DNA of 64,000 nucleotides, taken from contig NZ_CP161920.1 in assembly GCF_040819555.1 (NCBI RefSeq), positions 633,501 through 697,500 of the forward strand. The letters run 5' to 3'. This DNA is from Nitratireductor sp. GISD-1A_MAKvit (GTDB lineage Bacteria; Pseudomonadota; Alphaproteobacteria; Rhizobiales; Rhizobiaceae). The stretch's first letter is position 1, and each line of letters opens with the position of its first letter. Both the position numbers and the translations under genes were made by a program. Shown piece by piece: positions 45,627-54,084 of this stretch. Below the pieces are notes generated by a model. The model was given only the letters and a program-made list of their open reading frames with translations. It had not been told where the DNA came from and made no database searches.

Positions 45627-47015
45627 ATGATTACATATGTCGTCATCGCGCTGCTGGTGCTTGCCGCCGTGGCCTATACTCTCGGCCGCGGCCGTTCGCT
45701 TGCAAGCGTCGACGGAAAGACGTCCGCGCTTCACTCTCTTCCCAGTCAACATGGACTGTTTCTGGCTCTGATCTCCGCCGCGCCGGCGCTCCTCCTGCTC
45801 CTTTCATGGAGCATTGTTACGCCGGGACTTGAAACCTCGATCGTCGAGGGGCGCTTTTCAGAACAGCTTGCAAGCATGAACCTTCCCGAAAAACAGGCGT
45901 TTCTGCGCGATGCGCGTGCGCTTGCCTTCGGTGGTATTGCCGGCTTCCCGAACGAGGCGAAGGAGGCCGCCGCAGAGCATTTCGCCAGTCTTCGCACACA
46001 GAGCGAATGGCTTGCCACCGGGCTTGTTGCGTTAGTGGCCGCGCTTGGTTTTTTCTGGGGTCATCGCCGCATCACGCCGCAGTTTCGCGCCCGCCACGTT
46101 GTAGAGCGGGTGGTTCGCCTGTTCCTGATCCTGTGCTCCGTCGTCGCGATCCTGACGACGCTGGGCATTGTCCTGTCTCTCATCTTTGAATCGCTGCGCT
46201 TTTTCCAGCAGGTGCCGTTCTACAAGTTCCTTTTCGGCACTCACTGGAGCCCTCAGAGCGCCTTTACCGGCGCGGGGCAGGAGGCCGGTGAGGTCAATCC
46301 CGACATTTTTGGTGCGGTACCGCTTTTCGTCGGCACGATGCTCATCACGTTCATCGCGATGCTCGTTGTAGCGCCCGTCGGGCTCATGTCGGCAATCTAT
46401 CTGTCCGACTACGCGTCGAAACAGGTGCGATCCGTCGCCAAGCCGATGCTGGAAATCCTGGCCGGCATCCCGACCGTGGTTTACGGCTTCTTTGCCGCCT
46501 TGACCGTGGCGCCGTTCTTTCGCGATTTCGGGCAGGTTCTGGGTTTGAGCGTCGCGTCGGAATCGGCACTTGCGGCCGGCATCGTGATGGGGATCATGAT
46601 CATCCCCTTCGTGTCGTCGCTTTCCGATGACGTGATCAACGCGGTTCCGCAATCCCTGCGCGATGGTTCTGCGGGTCTGGGTGCGACCAAGTCGGAGACC
46701 ATCCGCAAGGTGGTCCTCCCGGCAGCACTGCCCGGCATCGTCTCGGCCCTGATGCTGGCCATCAGCCGCGCCATCGGCGAGACCATGATCGTCGTCATGG
46801 CTGCCGGTCTGGCCGCCAATCTGACCATCAATCCACTGGAAGCGGTGACCACCGTGACCGTTCAGATCGTTACGCTGCTCGTTGGCGACCAGGAGTTCGA
46901 CAGCGCGAAGACACTGGCCGCGTTTGCCCTTGGGCTGGTTCTGTTCTGCGTGACACTCGCCCTCAACATCATCGCCCTGAGTGTGGTGAGGAAATATCGA
47001 GAGCAATATGACTGA
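45627..47015 (+). CDS. pstC: Phosphate ABC transporter permease PstC
   Basis: The 462-residue protein has a rhizobial-type N-terminal extension (two membrane segments in the first 160 residues), then the BPD_transp_1 permease core with 'FGAVPLFVGTMLITFIAMLVVAPVGLMSAIYLSDYA'. The EAA-like loop 'DGSAGLGATKSETIRKVVLPAALPGIVSALMLAISRAIGET' contacts PstB. It overlaps pstA by eight bases, so translation is coupled. Confidence 0.95.
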   Translation: MITYVVIALLVLAAVAYTLGRGRSLASVDGKTSALHSLPSQHGLFLALISAAPALLLLLSWSIVTPGLETSIVEGRFSEQLASMNLPEKQAFLRDARALAFGGIAGFPNEAKEAAAEHFASLRTQSEWLATGLVALVAALGFFWGHRRITPQFRARHVVERVVRLFLILCSVVAILTTLGIVLSLIFESLRFFQQVPFYKFLFGTHWSPQSAFTGAGQEAGEVNPDIFGAVPLFVGTMLITFIAMLVVAPVGLMSAIYLSDYASKQVRSVAKPMLEILAGIPTVVYGFFAALTVAPFFRDFGQVLGLSVASESALAAGIVMGIMIIPFVSSLSDDVINAVPQSLRDGSAGLGATKSETIRKVVLPAALPGIVSALMLAISRAIGETMIVVMAAGLAANLTINPLEAVTTVTVQIVTLLVGDQEFDSAKTLAAFALGLVLFCVTLALNIIALSVVRKYREQYD

Positions 47016-48606
47016 TACGCTTGCCAGCGGTGTGGAGCCGCAGAACAATCAGCATACGAATGATGAAGCGCGTGCCCGTCTGCGCAAGCGCTACGCCGCC
47101 GAAACCAGGTTCAAGTGGCTGGGCGCGGGGGCCGTGGTCCTGTCGGGCTTCTTCCTGCTCCTTCTGCTTTCGACCATCGTGTTCAAGGCTTTCCCGGCCT
47201 TTCACGCCAATGAGCTGACCCTTTCGCTGGACCTTTCGGCAGAGCGTGTCGACCCCGACAATCTGACGGGCAACAATTACGACACGATCATCAACGATGC
47301 GCTGCTGTCCCTGTTTCCGAATGTCGAGGGCCGGCAGGAGCGCAGGCAGGTTCGCGGTCTCATTTCCAGCGGCGCGCCCACACTTCTGCGTCAGGCTCTT
47401 CAGGCTGGCAGCCTCACCCCGGGCGGCACCGTGGAACATGCGCTGCCGATGGATGATTTCGCCGATCTCTACCTGAAGGGACTGCTCGCCGCCGACAGCA
47501 CAGAGACGGCGCTCGTGGCCCCCGACAGGGTGACACTGGACGGCGACGATGCGACGCTGCACTTCTCCGATGACAGACTTCTGGAGTTCGCCAGGGAAGC
47601 CGGTGGACTTGAAGAGGATGGGGGAACGCTGCGCCTCACCACGGGGGCTGCCTCGCTGATCGCCTATCTTGGAGAGGGCGCGGTCAAGCTTGCCGAAGTG
47701 ATGCCTGATGTCGATGGTGGCGTGACTGCCCGCGGGTCGGTTCTGGCACCGGTTGCGAAAGATGAAGCGGGGCCTGTTCGTTTGCGGGTCATCGCGACAC
47801 CCGAAGGTGAACGCAAGATCTCCGATCGTGAGATCGTCTGGATCGACCAGCTCCGAGCGGATGGCCGGACAGCCAGTGCATGGAACACGCAGTTTTTCTT
47901 TGGCGGAGCAAGCCGCGAAGCGGAAATGGCCGGCATATGGGGGGCGGTTGTCGGCTCTGCATTGACCATGCTCGTCACCCTGGCGCTTTCCTTTCCCATC
48001 GGCGTCGCAGCGGCGATCTATCTTGAGGAATTCGCTCCGAAGAACCGCTTGACCGGTTTTATCGAAGTGAACATCAACAATCTGGCGGCCGTCCCCTCAA
48101 TCGTGTTCGGTCTGCTCGGTCTTGCTGTTTTCCTCAACTGGTTCAACCTGCCACGCTCGGCACCGCTGGTGGGTGGCATGGTGCTGGCGCTGATGACCCT
48201 GCCCACGATCATCATCGCCTCGCGCGCCGCGCTGCGTGCGGTGCCGCCGTCTATCCGCGAGGCCGCTCTCGGCGTCGGTGCCTCGAAGATCCAGACCGTG
48301 TTCCATCATGTTCTGCCGCTGGCAATGCCCGGCATTCTGACAGGCACGATCATCGGCATGGCACAGGCGCTGGGGGAAACGGCTCCGCTGTTGATGATCG
48401 GCATGGTTGCCTTCATCGTGGACATTCCCGGCGGGTTCACCTCGCCCGCGACGGTGCTGCCGGTACAGATTTTCATGTGGGCCGACTTTCCGGAGCCCGC
48501 TTTCCAGCAGAAAACCTCTGCGGCAATCCTGATCCTTTTGGGCTTCCTGATTTTGATGAACGCCGTTGCGGTTGTCTTGCGCAAGCGTTTCGAACGCCGC
48601 TGGTAA
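47008..48606 (+). CDS. pstA: Phosphate ABC transporter permease PstA (long form)
   Basis: At 532 residues it is nearly twice E. coli PstA. A membrane helix near 40-60 is followed by about 250 residues of predicted periplasmic domain (DUF3333-like), then the permease core with '[34 protein letters not shown]' and the coupling loop '[41 protein letters not shown]'. The long form is usual for Alphaproteobacteria. It pairs with PstC as the membrane channel. Confidence 0.95.
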   Translation: MTDTLASGVEPQNNQHTNDEARARLRKRYAAETRFKWLGAGAVVLSGFFLLLLLSTIVFKAFPAFHANELTLSLDLSAERVDPDNLTGNNYDTIINDALLSLFPNVEGRQERRQVRGLISSGAPTLLRQALQAGSLTPGGTVEHALPMDDFADLYLKGLLAADSTETALVAPDRVTLDGDDATLHFSDDRLLEFAREAGGLEEDGGTLRLTTGAASLIAYLGEGAVKLAEVMPDVDGGVTARGSVLAPVAKDEAGPVRLRVIATPEGERKISDREIVWIDQLRADGRTASAWNTQFFFGGASREAEMAGIWGAVVGSALTMLVTLALSFPIGVAAAIYLEEFAPKNRLTGFIEVNINNLAAVPSIVFGLLGLAVFLNWFNLPRSAPLVGGMVLALMTLPTIIIASRAALRAVPPSIREAALGVGASKIQTVFHHVLPLAMPGILTGTIIGMAQALGETAPLLMIGMVAFIVDIPGGFTSPATVLPVQIFMWADFPEPAFQQKTSAAILILLGFLILMNAVAVVLRKRFERRW

Positions 48607-48619
48607 CGGAGTAGGAGAA

Positions 48620-49436
48620 ATGAACATGTTGACGGACGCGGCAGTGGAAGAAACGCTGCAGAACAGGACTGAGGACTTGCCCGTGAAAATGCGTGGATCG
48701 AAGGTCCGGGTTTTCTACGGCGAGAAGCAGGCGCTTTTCGATGTCGATCTCAACGTCAGACAGAAGCAGGTGACGGCGCTCATCGGCCCTTCGGGCTGTG
48801 GCAAGTCCACCTTTCTGCGCTGCCTCAACCGGATGAACGACACGATCGACATCTGCCGGGTGGAAGGCGAGATCACGCTGGACGGGCAGGACATCTACGA
48901 TCCGAAAGTCGACGTGGTTGAACTGCGCGCCCGCGTGGGCATGGTGTTTCAGAAACCGAACCCGTTCCCCAAGTCGATTTACGAGAACATCGCCTATGGG
49001 CCGCGTATTCACGGCCTGGTCTCTTCCAAGAGCGCGCTGGACGAGGTGGTGGAGTCCAGCCTGCAGAAGGCGGGGCTTTTCAATGAGGTGAAAGATCGCC
49101 TGCATGAACCCGGCACCGGCCCTTTCCGGTGGCCAGCAGCAGCGTTTGTGCATCGCGCGCGCCATTGCGGTTTCGCCCGAGGTGATCTTGATGGACGAAC
49201 CCTGCTCGGCGCTCGATCCCATTGCCACCGCCAAGGTGGAAGAACTGATCGACGAACTGCGTGAGAACTACACGATCGTCATCGTGACGCACTCCATGCA
49301 GCAGGCCGCCCGCGTGTCGCAGCGCACAGCCATGTTCCATCTGGGCAATCTCGTTGAGGAAGGTCCCACCGACAAGATGTTCACCAATCCGGATGACAAG
49401 CGCACCCAGGATTACATCACCGGTCGCTTCGGCTGA
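48620..49436 (+). pseudogene. pstB: Phosphate ABC transporter ATP-binding protein, split by a single-base frameshift
   Basis: The first frame has Walker A '[21 protein letters not shown]' and the Q-loop '[19 protein letters not shown]'. The second has the ABC signature '[15 protein letters not shown]', Walker B '[13 protein letters not shown]' and the H-loop '[13 protein letters not shown]'. They meet at CCC 49120-49122; one C too many converts 'GTGLSGGQQQ' into a shifted frame. The corrected protein has 271 residues, the normal length. It powers phosphate uptake and signals through PhoU. A second ATG at 48626 has better spacing to AGGAG. An assembly indel is the likeliest cause. Confidence 0.92.
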
Positions 49437-49458
49437 CGCACAGACAAGGAACCAGACC

Positions 49459-50169
49459 ATGGGCGAGCACACAGTCAGCTCCTTCGATGAGGAACTCGGT
49501 GAAATCGACCGCCTCATCCGCGATATGGGCGATCTCTCCGGTGCGATGACCCGCGCCTCCACCAATGCGCTTTTGAATTCCGATACGGCGCTGGCGCAGC
49601 GGGTCATCTCCGACGACACGATCATGGACGCCAAACAGCGCGATCTCGACGAGCGCGCCATAACACTGATCGCCAAGCGCCAGCCGATGGCGCAGGATCT
49701 GCGCAGCGTCGTGGGCGCCATTCGCATGGCGGCGGATCTGGAGCGCATCGGCGATCTGGCAAAGAACATTGCAAAGCGTGTGAACGCGGTGGGTCAGAGC
49801 GCAACGCCGCGTTCGCTCGCTCACTCCATCGACGCCATGTCCGGCCTTGTGCTGCAGCAGGTCAATGCGGTGGTCGAGCACTATGTGGCGCGCAATGCGG
49901 AAGCGCTTATCCATCTTCGGGACGAGGATGAGAAAATCGACATCCAGTACACCTCGGTTTTCCGGGAATTGCTGACCTACATGATGGAAGATCCGCGCAA
50001 CATCACGTCGTGCACGCATCTCCTTTTCTGCGCGAAAAATCTGGAGCGCATTGGCGACCACGTGACGAATATCGCCGAAAATGCCTATTATGTGGTGACG
50101 GGGTCCCAGCTGCCGGTCCAGAGGCCGAAGCTCGATGAAACACAGATGACGGTCGACGCCGACGCTTAG
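49459..50169 (+). CDS. phoU: Phosphate signalling complex protein PhoU
   Basis: The 236-residue protein has two PhoU three-helix repeats. Each repeat has the metal-site pattern with E/D residues: 'RMAADLERIGDLAKNIAKR' in the first and 'FCAKNLERIGDHVTNIAEN' in the second. PhoU links the Pst transporter to PhoB control. The ATG at 49459 opens 22 bases after pstB; the frame extends upstream only within pstB. Confidence 0.96.
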   Translation: MGEHTVSSFDEELGEIDRLIRDMGDLSGAMTRASTNALLNSDTALAQRVISDDTIMDAKQRDLDERAITLIAKRQPMAQDLRSVVGAIRMAADLERIGDLAKNIAKRVNAVGQSATPRSLAHSIDAMSGLVLQQVNAVVEHYVARNAEALIHLRDEDEKIDIQYTSVFRELLTYMMEDPRNITSCTHLLFCAKNLERIGDHVTNIAENAYYVVTGSQLPVQRPKLDETQMTVDADA

Positions 50170-50202
50170 GCGACCGTCGCTTGCCCTAGGAGAATGCCTT
50201 CC

Positions 50203-50892
50203 ATGATTGCCCCCAAGGTCATGGTCGTTGAAGACGACGAACCGCTTTGCGTGCTTCTGAAATACAATCTTGAGGCCGAAGGCTATCAGGTCGAGATGAT
50301 CTCGCGCGGGGACGAAGCCGAGGTCCGCCTGCAGGAAAACGTTCCCGATCTTCTGGTCCTCGACTGGATGGTGCCTGCCGTTTCCGGCATTGAGCTGTGC
50401 CGCCGCTTGCGGATGCGACCGGAAACCGAACGACTGCCGGTGATCATGCTTACCGCACGTGGCGAGGAAAGCGACCGGGTGCGGGGTCTTTCCACCGGTG
50501 CCGATGATTATCTTGTGAAGCCGTTTTCGACGCCAGAATTCATCGCGCGTGTACGGGCGCTGCTGCGTCGTGCGAAGCCGGAAGTCCTTTCAACGGTGCT
50601 TTCGGTTGGCGATATCGTGCTCGACCGGGAATCCCATCGCGTCTACCGTCGCAAGAACGAAATTCGCCTCGGTCCGACAGAGTTTCGACTTCTCGAATTC
50701 ATGATGCAGCATCCAGGACGTGTGTTTTCACGCAGTCAGTTGCTCGACAATGTCTGGGGCGAAACGATCTATATCGACGAGCGCACGGTCGACGTTCATG
50801 TCGGCCGCCTGCGCAAGGCGGTGAATCAGGGGCGCCTGCCCGATGTGATCCGCACCATTCGCGGTGCCGGATACGCTATCCGGGAAGCGTGA
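50203..50892 (+). CDS. phoB: Phosphate regulon response regulator PhoB
   Basis: The 229-residue OmpR-type regulator has receiver acidic residues 'VVEDDEPLC', the phospho-acceptor Asp in 'DLLVLDWMVPAVSG' and Lys in 'YLVKPFSTPE'. The C-terminal winged helix has 'RLGPTEFRLLEFMMQHPGRVFSRSQLLDNVWG' and 'VDVHVGRLRKA'. The second ATG (50203) is chosen: TAGGAGA is 10 bases ahead of it but only one base ahead of the first ATG at 50194. It activates genes with Pho boxes, including its own operon. The usual partner kinase gene phoR is not in this window. Confidence 0.96.
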   Translation: MIAPKVMVVEDDEPLCVLLKYNLEAEGYQVEMISRGDEAEVRLQENVPDLLVLDWMVPAVSGIELCRRLRMRPETERLPVIMLTARGEESDRVRGLSTGADDYLVKPFSTPEFIARVRALLRRAKPEVLSTVLSVGDIVLDRESHRVYRRKNEIRLGPTEFRLLEFMMQHPGRVFSRSQLLDNVWGETIYIDERTVDVHVGRLRKAVNQGRLPDVIRTIRGAGYAIREA

Positions 50893-50901
50893 AGACAAAA
50901 G

Positions 50902-50928
50902 AAAAACCCCGGCAGGACCGGGGTTTTT
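50902..50928 (+). terminator. Rho-independent terminator after phoB
   Basis: AAAAACCCCGG at 50902-50912 pairs with CCGGGGTTTTT at 50918-50928 (11 bp, loop CAGGA). It closes the pst-phoU-phoB operon and, read backwards, the lipoprotein gene on the other strand. Confidence 0.9.
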
Positions 50929-50942
50929 GACGCTCGTGGTGG

Positions 50943-51281
50943 TTACTGTTTCGCGATGGCCCGCTCGTTCGGCAGGCGGGGCGCATGTTCGTTCTGCGCG
51001 ATCGCATAGTCGTTCAGCCGTTCAAGCGAAGCGGTCAGTCTGCCATCGCTTGTGATGTCCCACTCAAGCACCGCGTCGTCATAGACCAGCGCCGGGTCCA
51101 CAAAAACGCAGGTGGCCAGAACGCGGTCTGCTTCCGCAGCAAGCTCGCGGGAGGCGAAGCGCTTTTCCGCTTCGCATTCTTCCCGGGTTTCAAAGATGGG
51201 GGCAGGTGCCGGCAATTCACGGCACTGGTCCATATCTCCCGAACATCCGACGATGAGAAGAAGTGCAGCTATGTGTTCCAT
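50943..51281 (-). CDS. Small putative lipoprotein of unknown function
   Basis: The 112-residue protein begins with a very short lipoprotein signal peptide. 'IAALLLIVGC' has a lipobox-like I-V-G-C with the lipid-modified Cys at residue 13. The mature part contains further cysteines (in 'MDQCRELP', 'REECEAE' and 'LATCVFVD') and an acidic body. The charged residues before the core (M-E-H) are weak for a signal peptide, so the call is tentative. It lies tail to tail with phoB across a terminator. Confidence 0.6.
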   Translation of the reverse strand: MEHIAALLLIVGCSGDMDQCRELPAPAPIFETREECEAEKRFASRELAAEADRVLATCVFVDPALVYDDAVLEWDITSDGRLTASLERLNDYAIAQNEHAPRLPNERAIAKQ

Positions 51282-51364
51282 GGCTCTCTCCTTTCACCTG
51301 TCTTTCGCGGGGGATGCCATGGAAGCTCCGCCGCGGAGAAATCACGCCTCTGTCAGGCCGTTGT

Positions 51365-51532
51365 TTACCCGCGTCTGCGCATCAGACCCATAACCAGCGA
51401 CACCACCAGAAGAATGAGGAAGATGTAGAACAGAATCTGCGCGATGCCTGTGGAAGCGCCGGCAATTCCGCCGAAACCAAGCGCACCGGCAACCAGCGCG
51501 ACAACCAGAAAAACAAGGGCCCAGTAAAGCAT
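51365..51532 (-). CDS. DUF1328 (YtjA-type) small membrane protein
   Basis: The 55-residue protein is two membrane helices joined by a Gly-rich turn: '[20 protein letters not shown]', then '[34 protein letters not shown]', the standard DUF1328 layout. The ATG at 51532 has GGAGAGAGAGA directly upstream; the longer frame is not used. Function is unknown, but the family recurs in stress regulons. An EcfG-type promoter lies 30-54 bases ahead. Confidence 0.9.
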   Translation of the reverse strand: MLYWALVFLVVALVAGALGFGGIAGASTGIAQILFYIFLILLVVSLVMGLMRRRG

Positions 51533-51561
51533 TCTCTCTCTCCGTTTAGTTGTTTCTGCTA

Positions 51562-51586
51562 AACGTGCGCCTGCCATAATGGTTCC
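51562..51586 (-). promoter_or_regulatory. EcfG-type promoter of the DUF1328 gene
   Basis: Read on the minus strand, GGAAC (51586-51582) is followed after 16 bases by CGTT (51565-51562), the exact general stress sigma consensus. The gene begins 30 bases downstream. Confidence 0.8.
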
Positions 51587-51641
51587 GCGGGAAAGCCGCT
51601 CACCCACGATTCAGTGAGGCGGTTTTCTGCAGCCTGCAAAG

Positions 51642-51667
51642 AAAAAGGCCGCCCGGAGGCGACCTTT
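51642..51667 (-). terminator. Terminator downstream of phyR
   Basis: AAAGG-C-CGCC (51644-51653) pairs with GGCG-A-CCTTT (51658-51667) with one mismatch and a CGGA loop. On the minus strand it ends in a run of five T, as expected for a terminator of phyR. Confidence 0.7.
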
Positions 51668-51692
51668 GCAAAACGCGTTTTTGAAACAACCG

Positions 51693-52487
51693 TCAGGCGG
51701 CTGCCTGTGCCTGATGGTCGAAGAACAGGGCCTGGCTGATAAGCGCCTTGACCATCTCCGGACTGAAAGGCTTGGTGACGAGAAATGTCGGTTCGGGGCG
51801 TTCGCCGGTCAAGAGCCGCTCGGGGAAGGCGGTGATGAATATGACCGGAACGGCCGAAGATTCGAGAATTTCGTTGACCGCATCGAGTCCGGAGCTGCCG
51901 TCCGCAAGCTGAATGTCGGCAAGCACCATCTTGGGACGGGTGCTGGAGAACATCTCCACCGCCTGTTTGTGGGTGCGTGCGGTGCCGACCACGCGGTGGC
52001 CGAGACTTTCCACCATCTCCTCAATGTCCATCGCGATGAGCGGCTCATCCTCGATGATCATGATGTCGGTTGCGACCTGGCGCGAGATTTCCTCGCTCGC
52101 TTCACGCAGCATGGCATTGATGCCCTGATCGTCCGTCTCCAGAATTTCCGCGGCCTCTTCGGGGCGGAAATTCTCGACTGCCACCAGCAGGAATGCCTGT
52201 CGTGGGCGCGGTGCAAGAGAAGACAGATTGTTGCGGGCGCGCTGTTCCCATGCGGATGCCGGCGCATCGTCGGGCACGCGAATGTCAAGTCTCTCGAACA
52301 GGGATGTAAACAGCCTGAAGAGAGCGATCTTGTCGGTTGAAGCTTCGGGAAAGATGCTCGTATCCGCAATCAACGCTTCAAGTGTTGCGGCCACCAGGGC
52401 GTCACCGCTTGATTGGGAACCGGAAACGGCTCTGGAGAATCGCCTCAGATACGGCAGATGCGGGGCGATACGCGCTGACAATGTCAT
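51693..52487 (-). CDS. phyR: General stress response anti-anti-sigma factor PhyR
   Basis: The 264-residue PhyR has the diagnostic order: an N-terminal sigma-factor-like domain (about 1-130, 'APHLPYLRRFSRAVSGSQSSGDALV' and 'LAPRPRQAFLLVAVENF') and a C-terminal receiver ('IMIIEDEPLIAMDIEEMVESLGH', Asp in 'MVLADIQLADG', Lys in 'FLVTKPFSPE'). When phosphorylated it binds NepR and frees EcfG. The ATG at 52487 fits the family start. It is divergent from nepR-ecfG, and each side has its own EcfG promoter, giving positive feedback. No HWE/HisKA2 sensor kinase is encoded alongside. Confidence 0.97.
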   Translation of the reverse strand: MTLSARIAPHLPYLRRFSRAVSGSQSSGDALVAATLEALIADTSIFPEASTDKIALFRLFTSLFERLDIRVPDDAPASAWEQRARNNLSSLAPRPRQAFLLVAVENFRPEEAAEILETDDQGINAMLREASEEISRQVATDIMIIEDEPLIAMDIEEMVESLGHRVVGTARTHKQAVEMFSSTRPKMVLADIQLADGSSGLDAVNEILESSAVPVIFITAFPERLLTGERPEPTFLVTKPFSPEMVKALISQALFFDHQAQAAA

Positions 52488-52546
52488 GGATTTCAGGTCT
52501 CCCTCGTGACTTAGCAATAATACAAAACTGCGACTATGAAGTTCCA

Positions 52547-52571
52547 AACGCCCGGGCTGCGAAAATGTTCC
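52547..52571 (-). promoter_or_regulatory. EcfG-type promoter of phyR
   Basis: On the minus strand GGAAC (52571-52567), 16 bases, then CGTT (52550-52547). It lies 60 bases before the phyR start codon. Confidence 0.85.
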
Positions 52572-52579
52572 ACACTTGC

Positions 52580-52604
52580 GGAACGATTTCCGGCTGGACG
52601 CGTT
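52580..52604 (+). promoter_or_regulatory. EcfG-type promoter of nepR-ecfG
   Basis: GGAAC (52580-52584), 16 bases, CGTT (52601-52604), 85 bases before nepR. It stands almost back to back with the phyR promoter. Confidence 0.88.
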
Positions 52605-52689
52605 AAGACTAAGACAAAAGTGAGATGGCTTGCTTTCCTGGGCGGAGGTGGAGCCACTGGGAGAACGACTTTATGGATGAAAATCACGC

Positions 52690-52896
52690 ATGAATTACGG
52701 CAAGCCAGACACGCGCAAGAGCGCCGGAAGGCGCGATAAAAATGACGATCCCCTTGGTGCAAACTCCGAGATCGGGCGCAAACTCAGACAATATTACGAC
52801 GATTTGATCGGGGAAGAGATTCCGGACCGCTTCAGCGACCTTTTGAGCCAGCTCGAACAAAAAAGCGGTGCCGGCACGGCCGGAAACAAGGATTGA
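52690..52896 (+). CDS. nepR: Anti-sigma factor NepR
   Basis: The 68-residue protein has the NepR core 'IGRKLRQYYDDLIGEEIPDRFSDLLSQLEQ', two amphipathic helices that wrap EcfG, flanked by disordered charged tails. Position between phyR and the sigma gene confirms it. It is co-transcribed with ecfG (4-base gap). Confidence 0.95.
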   Translation: MNYGKPDTRKSAGRRDKNDDPLGANSEIGRKLRQYYDDLIGEEIPDRFSDLLSQLEQKSGAGTAGNKD

Positions 52897-52900
52897 TTCC

Positions 52901-53452
52901 ATGAGTGTGTATCCCGGCTTTCGCGATGATCTTCTGGCTGCGGTGCCCAGTCTGAGGGCGTTTGCGGTTTCTCTTTCGAAAAACACCGACCGAGCCGACG
53001 ATCTCGTACAGGAGGCGCTCGTCAAGGCCTGGGACAAGCAGGCAAGCTACCAGCCCGGAACCAATCTGAAGGCGTGGCTCTTCACGATCCTGCGCAATGA
53101 GTTCTATTCGCAGATGCGCAAGCGCAAACGCGAGGTGGAAGACAGCGACGGTGCCATTACCGGACGCCTTTCCGTTCATCCCGCGCAGGAAGGGTCGGCT
53201 GACCTGAAGGATTTCCGTCGTGCGCTCGAACAATTGCCTGAAGATCAGCGCGAAGCGATCATACTGATCGGAGCATCCGGATTTTCCTACGAGGAAGCTG
53301 CCGAGATTTGCGGTTGTGCGGTTGGCACGATCAAGAGCCGGGTCAGCCGCGCCCGCACCCGGTTACAGGAAATACTGGAGATTTCCGGCGAAAATGAATT
53401 CGGGCCGGATGCGATCTCCGCCCAGATCACCAACAGTGTCTTCCCTGCCTGA
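52901..53452 (+). CDS. ecfG: General stress ECF sigma factor EcfG
   Basis: The 183-residue ECF sigma factor has region 2 'SLSKNTDRADDLVQEALVKAWDKQASYQPGTNLKAWLFTILRN' and region 4 'ALEQLPEDQREAIILIGASGFSYEEAAEICGCAVGTIKSRVSRARTRL'. It matches the EcfG (ECF15) group by sequence style and by its NepR/PhyR neighbours. The ATG at 52901 is preferred to the one at 52868, which lies in nepR. It should read the GGAAC-N16-CGTT promoters listed here. Confidence 0.96.
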   Translation: MSVYPGFRDDLLAAVPSLRAFAVSLSKNTDRADDLVQEALVKAWDKQASYQPGTNLKAWLFTILRNEFYSQMRKRKREVEDSDGAITGRLSVHPAQEGSADLKDFRRALEQLPEDQREAIILIGASGFSYEEAAEICGCAVGTIKSRVSRARTRLQEILEISGENEFGPDAISAQITNSVFPA

Positions 53453-53489
53453 AACCGCTTTCGCAGAAAATGAACAATGCCGGTGTCTG

Positions 53490-53945
53490 TCAACGCTCTT
53501 GGTCTTGGTGATCGAAGGAGCCGCCGCCTCGCGCATGTTCCTGTTGTGGTGCACTCTCGGGGCGCTGTGAGGAACTGGCGGTCATTGCCCTTGTCAGGGC
53601 TTCGATGAGATCGCTGTCCTTGTAGGGTTTCTCGACGACCGGAATATCGCTGAACCCTTCAAATATGTGATGGTTCGAGGCATATCCGGTCGCAAACACA
53701 AAGGGTATGCGCCGGCTTTGCAAAAGGCGGGCAAACGCGTCGGTCCAGTTTTCGGAGATCCTGATGTCGAGGATAGCCGACGAAATCCTGCGTGTTTCGA
53801 GAACCTGCGGATCCAGCTCCTCGAATGTCGAAACCGTAGTCACATCCTCGGCACCATGCTCCCTGCACAACTCCTCGATGCTCATGGCGATGAGGGCTTC
53901 GTCCTCCACGAGAAGGACGCGTGCGCCATCAAGTGTTTTCTTCAA
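53490..53945 (-). CDS. Single-domain response regulator, FATGUY-like
   Basis: The 151-residue receiver has acidic pocket residues in 'VLLVEDEALIAMSIEELCREHG', the phospho-acceptor Asp in 'AILDIRISENW', 'IPFVFATGYAS' in place of the usual T/S loop, and Lys in 'VVEKPYKDSDL'. A disordered tail follows. The F-A-T-G-Y stretch resembles the FATGUY single-domain regulators that tune the alphaproteobacterial general stress response (for example SdrG). Location next to ecfG agrees. It has no DNA-binding output domain. Confidence 0.85.
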   Translation of the reverse strand: MKKTLDGARVLLVEDEALIAMSIEELCREHGAEDVTTVSTFEELDPQVLETRRISSAILDIRISENWTDAFARLLQSRRIPFVFATGYASNHHIFEGFSDIPVVEKPYKDSDLIEALTRAMTASSSQRPESAPQQEHARGGGSFDHQDQER

Positions 53946-54084
53946 ACAGGCATTCCTTCAACCGATGAATATCTCTTTTCCGAGTTCTCATTAGTTGTCT
54001 TAATTGTCATTAAAAAAAGACATGCCCGTACACTTTGAGAAAACCAATGATAAAATGCTTTCACATTCCGGGAGGACGGGACTT

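Noticed and set aside
48950..49180. Programmed frameshifting in pstB
   Set aside because: No slippery heptamer or downstream pseudoknot context is evident; three other genes share the same one-base gain in a G/C run; and pstB is not known to use recoding.
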